Shown here: piece by piece, positions 48,301 through 54,745 of the stretch
Numbering within the stretch: position 1 is the stretch's first letter
Layout of the letters: each line of letters opens with the position of its first letter
DNA from: Erwinia tasmaniensis Et1/99
GTDB taxonomy: Bacteria; Pseudomonadota; Gammaproteobacteria; Enterobacterales; Enterobacteriaceae
Direction of reading: 5' to 3'
Assembly (NCBI RefSeq): GCF_000026185.1
Contig: NC_010694.1
Span: 2,170,001-2,234,000 of the forward strand
Length of the DNA: 64,000 bases
Program-made: the position numbers and the translations under genes
Notes under the pieces: generated by a model
Told to the model about the DNA's origin: nothing
Seen by the model: only the letters and a program-made list of their open reading frames with translations
Database searches by the model: none

Positions 48301-48868
48301 ATGTGCAGCCGGAGACAGCTACTGTGGAACGGCTATGAATGATCTGGCCGGGAAGAACCAGGCGGTAGCAGACAGCGTTAAGGCGCTGATGCAAAGCGAA
48401 ACCTGGTCAGCAGTCGCCGACACAATCAAACAGGCGTCTGAAGGAAATCAGGCAGCGCTGGAAGCCACAGGCGGGATGCTGGCCGGGATTATATTGCCGG
48501 GCAAGAAGATTCCAGGTGTTGTTAAAGCTGTTGACCCGAATATTAAGATAGCTACGGGCGCAACTGTTGGTGATTTTGAGGCCAGTCTATTTAAATTACC
48601 CCCAGGAGAACGAGTTGCTATAGTCAAACAAACTACGGCAAAAGTTGTTGCAGAACATGGGCTGATTAAAGACAACAAGCTGACTAAAATGAATAATCGC
48701 GATGTATATCGTGGGACGGATGGAAATCTTTATGCTCTTGATACGCAACATGGACGTTTTGAAGTAGTTACCCCACAGGGGAAACATGTCATGGAAGTTA
48801 ACTTTGCCATGAAAGAAATTCCTGATAGCAAAGATAAATCTGGCGGACATAACTTGAGGGTTAAATGA
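39314..48868 (+). CDS. CdiA downstream piece: FHA repeats, pretoxin and toxin
   Basis: 3184 residues if initiated at GTG 39314, though the CdiA frame resumes directly after the TAA at 39281. It carries FHA-1 repeats (each about 20-22 residues with LDN-xG-x-I), a Tyr/Trp-rich block at about 43060-43640 that corresponds to the receptor-binding/YP part of other CdiAs, FHA-2 repeats with charged coiled segments (SREEERLTLST; SHREEETERETST), the pretoxin region with GGxxAG runs, IENN and the toxin. No ribosome binding site precedes the GTG, and no secretion signal is present. Confidence 0.75.
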   Translation: MHLNAARGIQSSGHLLAGSNAESTLVQDANLQLDSQSDIRASGSLLSKKNVNATGRRIDISDAQVAAGHIALTAREGGVALRQSAIDGEQLIINTTGDIDARQAQVKAGRWDVDANNLFNQQAAWSQTGKGESRFTLMGLLDNTDGIIESRQLSFNAAALTNQRGRLFALDNAAQQWRVADLLDNAGGEMGSNGDLWLDAGSLDNHDGTVKTQAALAVNVSGAINNAGGNLLAGNALTLSAGGDVSNQSGTLSGGQLTLTAGHLDNTQGQVISQSDLGLTTDRLSNQRGLVGAGKGLNIHTGYWDNRDGTAQGETSLTAVANAVNNNDGRLLSGQQLTLNAAGHTSNRAGEISGTALTVSADSLDNTQGKVIGQQTLDLRARQGLDNALGLIGAGNTLAVHTDGDLNNRGGTLTGSGQTTVTVRDMHNDDGKLLGGGQLTLTASGLLGNGKGEISGESLTLTTGSVDNALGKVVAQNNVTLTSQQGLNNAGGWLEAGNDLSLNAGGDWDNRGGTAQAGRQMMATTRALDNTGGRLQSAGDMSLDSAGGILNRQGILTAQQALLVNAGTASLFDNDGGSLQSGGALSLYAGRLTNRQSGLVYSQNALSLGLAGEWDNQGGQLTGNGSTRVRAANLLNAQGAINALDSLDMRFTDRLDNAQGRIFSKLSQRLDAQDIVNAGGWMGSQGGWHAVSGGFDNAQGSVQSHRSAQLSANWLGNAKGVLQSTADLVLRVAQDIDNRAGKVSAQGLLAVQGSTPDAFAGAISNAGGQWLAGEALHINARSLSNTQNGQVHSQKLLRLNLNDGLDNRSGKLQSGEDLSLDARALNNTGGTIDAQQALTLRILNMLDNSGGAVRSNGEQQVSAAGIDNRQGVFSSRDITMTTAQLDNDGGTLISQGAGAYHIDRLNNQQGKVHSATSLTLDATQVNNQSGQLVATSGLTLNAGALDNSGQGTLSSQASLNVQTGQLNNRDGGLILGTTHTGITAHDIDNAGGRLQSAGTLTLSAASRLDNRQGRILANGGLDINAGLSPADSPLALLNQGGRIESAGDLTLHTRTLENQQGTLLGLQSLTLTAQQDYTRTAGETVSSNGTVAFSLSGAFTNLADWLLPGNLVLNAANISNPANLVGKTLRLTTGALHNTGRIEADTMTLNVDTLDNAAALMGDDITVRARTIDNHGQPAVMAASQSLQLATGERLSNRDGALLYSGNRLSLHSDDLIENRASFIEADGDLTVEARRLDNLREGLEIQRDAAKNDYKWHRANLYWRSFGSAVNTDKSTMAPTTQQLTFQNDAAVQSNRYGTLLAIDAPGKRAQVRVKDNNGQPTDLWVNYVALAPNADGTYAMTFYETRGPRQNNVPTPYQNTFWREHNRGRLEQWDPERHLDIDSAPYVTDYNNLRERTTTGTVTRDALISEGIGARILAGGNMLLRITGQLLNDASVITANGNLTQDGGGSVDNRGYSVNERRQEVIVDHYDKDTHHWYPTFNHDVTTALATIDGIITGNGNVTINGASITNTTVNQAQISRLEAALNAVDAERAELERNPLAFTVEGAAHQGGDMTLAAGSPLTPSGVTPTSPLGRPLLPSELALTQMQHLGSVATTIPNNALFSQNTATGSPLLVVTDERFTHRDKFISSDYMLERIGYDPAQAHKRLGDGFYEQRLVREQVLKLTGKPSVRGEDAMAQYQHLMSNGVKVAQDFHLVPGVALTPEQIAALQQDIVWLVSETVQTANGPQTVWVPKVYLAQTTLRVTGDGAVIGGGSLQLSAGSITNAGNLFADKALTVDAGQFLHQGGDIKAGSIDVQADSLTLSTNLQEALRQATMSAGDISLRGTDITLAGAKLTATETLSLSARNDLTITTAKSSHTADFEVISGSMGNRTNAGMEDAGKRMAQVSGEWQQALGSTLTAGGDISLSAGRDVALTGSQVQAGGQLGVQAGGDINLLADKTTNTTHLDANSRTSSVSNSREEERLTLSTLGGDQGVTLVAGNQLLAEGAQVDSKAGRIGVSAQDVTITDARTHTLALDSENKREGKTRSHREEETERETSTGSTFSGQQGVTVIGREGDVTVTGSVLHSERGAIALQAKKDVLLNTASESESQYSEERTQKKGFLSKSSSHTVSDDRITREKGTLLSGESVSVNAGNDLTVKGSAITADRDVSLQAGHNVDIVAATETESHYLLEEKKKSGLLGSGGIGFTIGKQSSKHEIDEKGTTQSQSVSTVGSSQGSVNITAGNQLHIGGADLVAGKDLALTGDSVTIDPGFDARTRKETFEQKQSGLSVALSGTVGSALNTAVSTAQQARKEGDGRLNALQNTKAALSGVQAAQAWERDNALTASAEAKNAAAGLQSGDKGAAQGATNTVGVTASYGSQSSKNETRTDSLQSQGSTLTAGQNLSITATGKNHGAQSGDIAITGSQLKAGKELQLDAARDITLQSAQNTESTVGKNSSKGGNVGVGVGAGSGGYGISVSAGVNAGKGRENGNGLTHTETTLDAGSHLSLTSGRDTTLKGAQASGEKITVDAGRNLTLESERDSDRYDAKQQNVSAGGSFTFGSMTGSANVSASKDKLHSNFDSVKEQTGLFAGKGGYDVTVKEHTQLDGAVIASTADKEKNRLDTGTLGWTDTHNQADYSATHSGGSFSTGGPVGKELLTNMAGGMLSGANNSGHAEGTTKAAVSGGMLIIRDADKQQQDVAQLHRDTEHANDGSISPIFNKEKEQNRLKQAQLIGEIGGQAMDIAATQGKINGEKAKKDPAALQAAKELLADNGNLNPTEKQIAEQAYNTAMAPYGTGGKVQQAMQAATAAVQGLAGGNITQAITGAAAPYLAEVIHNMTTDPATGHVNVQANLMAHAVLGAVVAQASGNSALAGASGAAAGEFIAQQLYPGIPKEQLSEEQKQTISALGTLAAGLAGGVAGGSTANAVAGAQAGKNSIENNSLSGDKARETVKQAAESLKNQVRDTLGEGTTSSIANAIINGLADTGDTALGGVDYAADAAMALASCAAGDSYCGTAMNDLAGKNQAVADSVKALMQSETWSAVADTIKQASEGNQAALEATGGMLAGIILPGKKIPGVVKAVDPNIKIATGATVGDFEASLFKLPPGERVAIVKQTTAKVVAEHGLIKDNKLTKMNNRDVYRGTDGNLYALDTQHGRFEVVTPQGKHVMEVNFAMKEIPDSKDKSGGHNLRVK
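47062..48105 (+). repeat. pretoxin repeat, resident copy
   Basis: 1044 bp ending within the IENN codons, matched nearly base for base and without gaps by 49652-50695. The only differences seen are near 47078, 47280-47286 and 47331-47341. Sequence diverges completely right after IENN, the toxin junction. Confidence 0.9.
48107..48865 (+). other. CdiA-CT of resident cdiA: colicin E3-type 16S rRNase domain
   Basis: About 253 residues after IENN. The last 70 residues (HGLIKDNKLTK to NLRVK) resemble the nuclease domain of colicin E3: ALDTQHGRFEVV reproduces the catalytic D-x2-H-x3-E pattern of E3 (Asp510, His513, Glu517) as Asp3536, His3539, Glu3543 in read-through numbering, followed by GKHVMEV (E3: GKHLGSF) and a C-terminal basic end with Arg3575. 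E3 enzymes cut 16S rRNA in the decoding site. The part before (about 48107-48650), with GKKIPGVVKAV, is the translocation region. Assignment rests on motif likeness. Confidence 0.7.
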
Positions 48869-49188
48869 TGGAGCATATTAAGCTATTAAATTATCCAGAG
48901 AAGTCTATACGGCGAGGAAGGGTTTTTAGATTGCCAGCGGTGTGGCCTTATGAAGATATTGTAGATTTTATGGTAATTGACTTAGCACACACTCATGGCT
49001 TGGTTGTATCCTCTGGATTTAAAGCAGGTTCAATGTTAGTTGAATTACCATCAGAAAGTGCTTCTTCAGAAGGCCATGCTTTAAGTACCGAATGGGTGAT
49101 CAATAACTGGTCGAAATGGATCTATCCAGAATGCGCTGTAAAAGATGTTTATATCATCGATCAGTACACAGCAACGTCCATTGATTAA
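48865..49188 (+). CDS. cdiI: CdiI immunity protein for the E3-like toxin (Imm45-like)
   Basis: A 107-residue soluble protein starting 4 bp inside cdiA (ATGA). LPAVWPYEDIVDFMV, GLVVSSGFKAGSMLVELP and STEWVINNWSKWIYPEC resemble the immunity 45 family. It should bind and block the resident CdiA-CT. The second ATG at 48868 is an alternative start. It is AT-rich relative to cdiA, as immunity genes in CDI islands usually are. It is intact and would still protect against siblings. Confidence 0.85.
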   Translation: MMEHIKLLNYPEKSIRRGRVFRLPAVWPYEDIVDFMVIDLAHTHGLVVSSGFKAGSMLVELPSESASSEGHALSTEWVINNWSKWIYPECAVKDVYIIDQYTATSID

Positions 49189-49211
49189 ATCGTATCCTTA
49201 CACCTGTATGG

Positions 49212-49238
49212 AATCCCAACCCTTGCGGTTGGGATTTT
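49212..49238 (+). terminator. intrinsic terminator after resident cdiI
   Basis: AATCCCAACC (49212-49221) pairs with GGTTGGGATT (49227-49236), followed by a short T-run. The same kind of hairpin follows each orphan immunity gene. Confidence 0.85.
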
Positions 49239-49256
49239 ACTTTATAAGCCAGTCAG

Positions 49257-49475
49257 TTACCCTTCCCCCGCCAGCCGGATAATCAGCTGCCCCGGTTCGG
49301 TGATCACCTCGATCTTCTGCCCGGTATCAAATCCCAGCTCCGCCATCCAGTGTCCCTTCAGGGTAATGGACGGTGACGGCAGGTGCTTAATATGATCCCT
49401 GATATAACCCACGGTATAACGCCTTGCTTTAGTTGTGGGTGTGACGGTCTCTGACTTATGATGTTACTCAGCCAT
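49257..49475 (-). pseudogene. symE-like gene, copy 1, nonsense at codon 4
   Basis: Read leftward from ATG 49475 the frame is MAE-stop-HHKSE and then the full SymE-like body (YTVGYIRDHIKHLPSPSITL, LGFDTGQKIEVITEPGQL) to the TAA at 49257. Codon 4, CAA in the intact copy at 57.4 kb, is TAA here. Confidence 0.8.
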
Positions 49476-49651
49476 AGTAACTACGCCTATTCCGGCCACC
49501 GTGGACCGTTCCTTAAAAAGTTAGAACTGAGTAAGGTGCGATTCAATCACGCCCGGATTTTAATTTATAACTAACCAGTTACCCCTGTCGCTTCTGCGGC
49601 CCCGCAATCACCTGGAAAAATTCGGCGACCGGCTGCTGTTGCGGACAAACA
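49476..49651. repeat. 176-bp linker repeat, copy 1
   Basis: Sequence between the symE-like start and the next orphan cdiA-CT. Near-identical, same-length copies lie at 51941-52116 and 54746-54921. It contains no gene; minus-strand QQQPVAEFFQVIAGPQKRQG-stop may be the tail of a lost gene. Confidence 0.8.
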
Positions 49652-50695
49652 CGGGTATGACGTCAAGGTCAAAGAACACACCCAGCTCGACGGCGCTGTG
49701 ATTGCCAGCACGGCAGACAAGGAGAAAAACCGTCTCGATACCGGCACGCTGGGCTGGACGGACACCCACAACCAGGCGGACTACAGTGCAACGCACAGCG
49801 GCGGTTCATTCAGCACCGGCGGGCCGGTGGGCAAAGAACTGCTGACCAATATGGCCGGCGGCATGCTGTCGGGTGCCAACAACAGCGGGCACGCTGAAGG
49901 CACGACAAAAGCCGCCGTCAGCGAGGGTGTGCTGATAATCCGCGACGCCGACAAACAGCAGCAGGATGTGGCGCAGCTGCACCGGGATACAGAGCATGCC
50001 AACGACGGCAGCATCAGCCCGATATTCAACAAGGAGAAGGAGCAGAACCGGCTCAAACAGGCCCAGCTTATCGGCGAAATTGGCGGTCAGGCGATGGATA
50101 TTGCGGCGACTCAGGGTAAGATTAACGGAGAGAAAGCGAAGAAAGACCCGGCGGCCCTTCAGGCAGCGAAAGAATTACTGGCCGATAACGGCAACCTGAA
50201 TCCGACAGAGAAACAGATAGCGGAGCAGGCTTACAACACGGCAATGGCCCCTTACGGCACCGGCGGTAAGGTACAGCAGGCGATGCAGGCCGCCACCGCG
50301 GCGGTACAGGGCCTGGCGGGCGGCAATATCACGCAGGCGATTACCGGCGCGGCGGCGCCGTATCTGGCGGAGGTCATTCATAATATGACCACCGACCCGG
50401 CAACCGGCCATGTGAATGTTCAGGCCAACCTGATGGCCCACGCGGTACTGGGTGCGGTAGTAGCGCAGGCAAGCGGCAACTCCGCGCTGGCCGGAGCATC
50501 GGGCGCGGCGGCCGGCGAGTTTATCGCACAGCAGCTGTATCCGGGGATCCCGAAGGAACAGTTAAGCGAGGAGCAGAAGCAGACCATCAGCGCGCTGGGC
50601 ACTCTGGCGGCGGGTCTTGCGGGCGGCGTGGCCGGAGGCAGCACGGCAAATGCGGTGGCGGGCGCGCAGGCCGGGAAGAATTCGATTGAGAATAA
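49652..50695 (+). repeat. pretoxin repeat, orphan 1 copy
   Basis: Same length as and almost identical to 47062-48105 in resident cdiA; long enough for homologous recombination that would swap the orphan toxin into cdiA. Confidence 0.9.
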
Positions 50696-51356
50696 TGCGC
50701 TTAGTCCGGGTGACTTTGGTAAAGGCATGGCTGATTACGGTCAATCCGTTGCATCTTATGCGCAATATGCCCAGGAGAAGAGTCTGCCGCCGGAGCAGGT
50801 ACAGGCCGATCTGGCCAGGATGGTGAAAGGCGACCTGCCGGAAAGTGCGGATATCATTAAAGCCATTTTGAGCAATAACCCCGGCTCAGATACGGTAATG
50901 GCGTTGCTGGATGCAAAAGATGCGAAGGATTATGCACTGGCGCTGTTAACGTCAATCCCGGCAGAAAAAGCGCTGTCGCTGGTTGGTAAGGCTACGGGTG
51001 TTATCTCGAATAAGATCCTTATCAGTGCGGCAGAGAAAATATCGACGGCCAAGCTAGGGCAACAATTTACTGCACCGAGGGATCTGAATGAGCAGATCTT
51101 GTGGAATCAGATAAAGGAAAATCCTACTGTCGGTAAATCATTACCAGGGATGAATAATGACCCGCGTTTTCCTGTAAGTGCTGGATTTCAGAAAATGGAA
51201 GCTAAACAGAAGCTTGCAGATGGTTCTACAATAACTGTGCATTACCAGTTTAACGCCACAACTGGCAAAGCATACGATATGAAAATAACCACACCTCAGA
51301 GAGTGCAAAGTGATCCACAAAATGTAATAAATAGCATAAAGGATAAAGTGAAATGA
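49698..51356 (+). CDS. orphan CdiA-CT 1, toxin type unassigned
   Basis: A cdiA fragment without signal, TPS or repeat region. Homology to cdiA begins at 49652; the longest frame starts with GTG 49698. After IENN (50685-50696) about 220 residues are unique: an Ala/Asp-rich segment (GDFGKGMADYGQSVASYAQY, SLPPEQVQADLARMVKGDLP), then a basic C-terminal domain with SAGFQKMEAKQKLADG, TVHYQFNATTGKAYDMKI and a Lys-rich end. I have seen similar ends on other CdiA proteins but cannot name the activity; a nuclease is likely from the HYQFN-TG-YDMKI strand pattern and basic charge. Silent unless recombined into cdiA or expressed internally. The last codon overlaps its immunity gene. Confidence 0.8.
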   Translation: MIASTADKEKNRLDTGTLGWTDTHNQADYSATHSGGSFSTGGPVGKELLTNMAGGMLSGANNSGHAEGTTKAAVSEGVLIIRDADKQQQDVAQLHRDTEHANDGSISPIFNKEKEQNRLKQAQLIGEIGGQAMDIAATQGKINGEKAKKDPAALQAAKELLADNGNLNPTEKQIAEQAYNTAMAPYGTGGKVQQAMQAATAAVQGLAGGNITQAITGAAAPYLAEVIHNMTTDPATGHVNVQANLMAHAVLGAVVAQASGNSALAGASGAAAGEFIAQQLYPGIPKEQLSEEQKQTISALGTLAAGLAGGVAGGSTANAVAGAQAGKNSIENNALSPGDFGKGMADYGQSVASYAQYAQEKSLPPEQVQADLARMVKGDLPESADIIKAILSNNPGSDTVMALLDAKDAKDYALALLTSIPAEKALSLVGKATGVISNKILISAAEKISTAKLGQQFTAPRDLNEQILWNQIKENPTVGKSLPGMNNDPRFPVSAGFQKMEAKQKLADGSTITVHYQFNATTGKAYDMKITTPQRVQSDPQNVINSIKDKVK

Positions 51357-51667
51357 AGATAAGAGAGAGTGATGGTGAGTTAGTTGATATATATGCTATT
51401 TATTATATCAATCAAAATGTTAATTTTTTAGGGATGCCAAAAAATTACGGTGGATTAACTGCTTATTCGGCCAAAGAAGTTGATATTATAGATCCGGAAA
51501 TCAACTATGACTGTTTGTATTTTAAAAATAATAGCTATGGGGTCTATCACTGGGCTTTAATCAAGGAGAGATTATTAGATGATCTTCTTGAATTAGACGA
51601 AACAGCCTATAATCGCTTCCTTGAGATCCTGAAAGCTGAAGGTCGAATAGATCCAGACTTCAATTAA
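51353..51667 (+). CDS. orphan CdiI 1
   Basis: A 104-residue acidic soluble protein (many Asp/Glu, e.g. LLDDLLELDETAYNRF). Its ATG overlaps the orphan CdiA-CT 1 stop (ATGA). Position and charge mark it as the immunity protein; sequence family not recognised. Strongly AT-rich. Confidence 0.8.
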   Translation: MKIRESDGELVDIYAIYYINQNVNFLGMPKNYGGLTAYSAKEVDIIDPEINYDCLYFKNNSYGVYHWALIKERLLDDLLELDETAYNRFLEILKAEGRIDPDFN

Positions 51668-51673
51668 TGACTC

Positions 51674-51704
51674 AAAAACCCAACCTGTCGTGGTTGGGTT
51701 TTTA
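51674..51704 (+). terminator. intrinsic terminator after orphan cdiI 1
   Basis: AAACCCAACC (51676-51685) pairs with GGTTGGGTTT (51692-51701) and continues into T-rich sequence. Confidence 0.85.
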
Positions 51705-51721
51705 CTTTATAGTCCAGTCAG

Positions 51722-51940
51722 TTACCCTTCCCCCGCCAGCCGTATGATCAGCTGCCCCGGTTCGGTGATCACCTCGATCTTCTGCCCGGTATCAAATCCC
51801 AGCTCCGCCATCCAGTGGCCCTTCAGGGTAATGGACGGGGACGGCAGGTGCTTAATATGCTCCCGGATATAACCCACGGTATAACGCCTTGATTTGGTTG
51901 TAGGCGTGACCTTCTCTGACTTATGATGTTACTCAGCCAT
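51722..51940 (-). pseudogene. symE-like gene, copy 2, nonsense at codon 4
   Basis: Same layout as copy 1: ATG at 51940, codon 4 TAA, SymE-like body to TAA at 51722. A few substitutions relative to copy 1 (e.g. in the region after codon 10), but the same nonsense codon. Confidence 0.8.
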
Positions 51941-52116
51941 AGTAACTACGCCTATTCCGGCAACCGTGGACCGTTCCTTAAAAAGTTAGAACTGAGTAAG
52001 GTGCGATTCAATCACGCCGGGATTTTAATTTATAACTAACCAGTTACCCCTGTCGCTTCTGCGGCCCTGCAATCACCTGGAAAAATTCGGCGACCGGCTG
52101 CTGTTGCGGACAAACA
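51941..52116. repeat. 176-bp linker repeat, copy 2
   Basis: Same length as the linker at 49476-49651, with only a few substitutions. Confidence 0.8.
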
Positions 52117-54128
52117 CGGGTATGACGTCAAGGTCAAAGAACACACCCAGCTCGACGGGGCAGTCATTGCCAGCACGGCAGACCAGGGAGAAAAACCGTC
52201 TCGATACCGGCACGCTGGGCTGGAGCGATACCCACAACCAGGCCGATTACACCGCCGGGCACAGCGGCGGCAGCCTCAGCACCGGCGGGCCGGTGGGCAA
52301 GGACCTGCTGACCAACACGGCCGGCGGCATGCTGTCGGGTGCCAACAACAGCGGGCACGCTGAAGGCACGACAAAAGCCGCCGTCAGCGAGGGTGTGCTG
52401 ATAATCCGCGACGCCGACAAACAGCAGCAGGATGTGGCGCAGCTGCACCGGGATACAGAGCATGCCAACGACGGCAGCATCAGCCCGATATTCAACAAGG
52501 AGAAGGAGCAGAACCGGCTTAAACAGGCCCAGCTTATCGGCGAAATTGGCGGTCAGGCGATGGACGTTATCCGCACCCAGGGAGAAATCGCCGGGCTGAA
52601 GGCGCAGAAAGACCCGGGCGCGCTGGCGCAGGCCCGGGAGCAACTGGAGAAGAGTGAAAAACCGGCGAGCGACGCGGACGTGATGCAGCGGGCGTATGAC
52701 AATGCCATGAAGCAGTACGGCACCGGCAGCGACCTGCAGAAAGCGGCACAGGCGGTGACCGGCGCGCTGACGGCGCTGGCTGGCAACAACCTGGCCGGAG
52801 CGCTGGCCAGCGGCGCATCGCCGTATCTGGCGACGGAAATTAAGAGGATGACCACCAACCCGCTAACCGGCGAGGTGGACGTTGCGGCCAACGCCATGGC
52901 GCACGCGGTGCTGGGCGCGGTAACCGCGCAGCTCAGCAATCAATCCGCGGTCGCCGGAGGGCTGGGCGCCGGCGGCGGCGAACTGGCGGCACGGGTTATT
53001 GCGGATAAACTGTTCCATGCCGATACGCCAGAGAAGATAGCGCGGCTGAGCGAAAGCGAGAAACAGCAGGTCAGCGCGCTGAGCCAGCTTGCTTCGGGGC
53101 TTGCAGGCGGTCTGGCGACGAGCGATACTGCCGGAGCGGTTACCGCCGGGCAGGCTGGAAAAAATGCGGTTGAGAATAATTATCTGAATGTGTCTGAAAA
53201 GACGGAGCTTGAGATAGCGAAGCAGAAACTCAGCAGCAAAGACCCGGCAGAACGCGAGAAGTCGCAGCAGAAAATCAATGAGCTGAAAGAGCTGGATATC
53301 AGTCGCGATAAGAAGGTTATCGAGGCATGCGGTAACGGTGGTGCAGGAAGCGCGGCGTGTGCCAGTGCGAGACTGGACGTTATTGCTGCCAAAGGTGAGT
53401 ACGAAACCGGGCAGTACAATAACAAAGTCAGCGAGATGTACCCGGATGCTTACGGGAAGATCGTAAACCTGCTGAACATCACCAGCGTTGATGCGCAGAA
53501 TCAGCAGCAGGTGAAAGATGCGATGGTGAATTACGCCATGCAGCAGCTCGGGGTTGATAAGGCAGCGGCAGAGCAGTATGTCTCAACCTATGACGGGATG
53601 AAGATCGTTGCTGCTTCGATGACTCCGGTACTGGGAACGGCAGCGGCTAATAAACTCAGCGCGATGGTTAAAGAAGCTAATATTTATCCTGCGGGTATCG
53701 GCTTTAAAATTAATCAGCCGGAACACTTGGCACAGCTTGATGGTTATAGCCAGAAGAAAGGGATTACCGGGGCGCATAATGCCGATGCATTCAATAAAGC
53801 TGTTGCTGATAATGGTGTTAAAATCATTTCTCAGGTACCAGGGAACGATGGTATTACACATATTAAATATCAAATACCTGCAAAAGATAGAGCTGGTAAC
53901 ATCGTTGGATACAAAAATGAACTTTTAGAAAAAACCATCTATGACCCCAAAATATTTAGTGATGAGAAAATATTACAATTAGGCCAACAAGCAGCGGCCA
54001 GTGGTTATAAAGATGCAATAGCATCTGGTAATAGAGAGTACATGGCAACTGCTGGCGGCGTTAAATTCCAAGTATATCTGGACCAGAAAACCGGTACTGT
54101 AACCAACTTCTTCCCGGTGACAAAATGA
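52104..54128 (+). CDS. orphan CdiA-CT 2, EndoU RNase toxin
   Basis: Homology to cdiA begins at 52117, but an extra base near 52183-52190 puts the first 25 or so cdiA codons out of frame; from REKNRLDTGTLGW onward it follows the CdiA frame. The pretoxin part (VIRTQGEIAGLKAQ to VENN, 53169-53180) is a different type from resident cdiA. After VENN: a Lys/Glu coiled segment (TELEIAKQKLSSKDPAEREK), Cys-containing pretoxin (ACGNGGAGSAACASARLD), then a bacterial EndoU domain with GITGAHNADAF (first catalytic His), GITHIKYQIPAKD (second His), and GTVTNFFPV (Thr/substrate motif). EndoU CDI toxins cut tRNA or other RNA. The toxin itself is intact. Confidence 0.85.
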   Translation: MRTNTGMTSRSKNTPSSTGQSLPARQTREKNRLDTGTLGWSDTHNQADYTAGHSGGSLSTGGPVGKDLLTNTAGGMLSGANNSGHAEGTTKAAVSEGVLIIRDADKQQQDVAQLHRDTEHANDGSISPIFNKEKEQNRLKQAQLIGEIGGQAMDVIRTQGEIAGLKAQKDPGALAQAREQLEKSEKPASDADVMQRAYDNAMKQYGTGSDLQKAAQAVTGALTALAGNNLAGALASGASPYLATEIKRMTTNPLTGEVDVAANAMAHAVLGAVTAQLSNQSAVAGGLGAGGGELAARVIADKLFHADTPEKIARLSESEKQQVSALSQLASGLAGGLATSDTAGAVTAGQAGKNAVENNYLNVSEKTELEIAKQKLSSKDPAEREKSQQKINELKELDISRDKKVIEACGNGGAGSAACASARLDVIAAKGEYETGQYNNKVSEMYPDAYGKIVNLLNITSVDAQNQQQVKDAMVNYAMQQLGVDKAAAEQYVSTYDGMKIVAASMTPVLGTAAANKLSAMVKEANIYPAGIGFKINQPEHLAQLDGYSQKKGITGAHNADAFNKAVADNGVKIISQVPGNDGITHIKYQIPAKDRAGNIVGYKNELLEKTIYDPKIFSDEKILQLGQQAAASGYKDAIASGNREYMATAGGVKFQVYLDQKTGTVTNFFPVTK

Positions 54129-54475
54129 ATGAATATCTGTTTGAAAACATAAATTATGAAAATGATGATGAATGGGTTTTAAAAGACTTTTTCAACTCAT
54201 TACATCTTCAAGGAAAGCTTCTTTATGGAGTTGATAATATAATAAAAAGGTGTGGCTTTGTTATTAATGAGACGTATTGCCATTATCCAGACCTACAGGA
54301 TATAGATCCTGAATTTCATTTTGAAGGGATCATGTTTGGTGTATGGGAAGGTGAAAAAATCGTGCCAGAAGCAATAGGATTTAAATATACTAAATTAGCC
54401 TGTGAAAAATACTTGAAACTTCACCCAGAAGATTCAAATAAAGTTAACGAGTTTCTGGAAAAAATCCTATCCTGA
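54125..54475 (+). CDS. cdiI: orphan CdiI 2, EndoU-toxin immunity protein
   Basis: A 116-residue acidic protein: DDEWVLKDFFNSL, FEGIMFGVWEGE and ACEKYLKLHPED are typical of the ribonuclease-toxin immunity CdiI family found beside EndoU CdiA-CTs, which supports the toxin call. ATGA overlap with the toxin stop. Confidence 0.88.
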   Translation: MNEYLFENINYENDDEWVLKDFFNSLHLQGKLLYGVDNIIKRCGFVINETYCHYPDLQDIDPEFHFEGIMFGVWEGEKIVPEAIGFKYTKLACEKYLKLHPEDSNKVNEFLEKILS

Positions 54476-54481
54476 ATAGAG

Positions 54482-54508
54482 AATCCCAACCTTTGCGGTT
54501 GGGATTTT
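54482..54508 (+). terminator. intrinsic terminator after orphan cdiI 2
   Basis: AATCCCAACC (54482-54491) pairs with GGTTGGGATT (54497-54506) and is followed by T residues; nearly identical to the one at 49212. Confidence 0.85.
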
Positions 54509-54526
54509 ACTATCTACGTCAGTCAG

Positions 54527-54745
54527 TTACCCTTCCCCCGCCAGCCGTATGATCAGCTGCCCCGGTTCAGTGATCACCTCGATCTTCTGCCCGGTATCAA
54601 ATCCCAGCTCCGCCATCCAGTGGCCCTTCAGGGTAATGGACGGTGACGGCAGGTGCTTAATATGATCCCTGATATAACCCACGGTATAACGCCTTGCTTT
54701 AGTTGTGGGTGTGACGGTCTCTGACTTATGATGTTACTCAGCCAT
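54527..54745 (-). pseudogene. symE-like gene, copy 3, nonsense at codon 4
   Basis: ATG at 54745, codon 4 TAA, otherwise full-length SymE-like frame to 54527. Shares the nonsense with copies 1 and 2. Confidence 0.8.

Larger units (their letters stand above)
38135..48868 (+). pseudogene. cdiA: cdiA, complete reading frame interrupted by one in-frame TAA
   Basis: From ATG 38135 to TGA 48866-48868 one frame of 3578 codons codes for a CdiA, but codon 382 (39278-39280) is TAA. Protein similarity continues without gap across it (GQLTVQGHEGM, stop, TQSGTLAAAGN), so a single substitution such as CAA to TAA explains it. Layout in read-through numbering: extended signal region 1-68, TPS secretion domain about 70-310, FHA-1 repeats (DNxxG, about 400-1600), a Tyr/Trp-rich non-repeat segment about 1640-1840, FHA-2 repeats about 2150-2900, pretoxin region, IENN at 3321-3324, toxin to 3577. 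Without suppression the first piece lacks the toxin and the second lacks a secretion signal, so CDI should be off. A sequencing error must be excluded. Confidence 0.85.
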
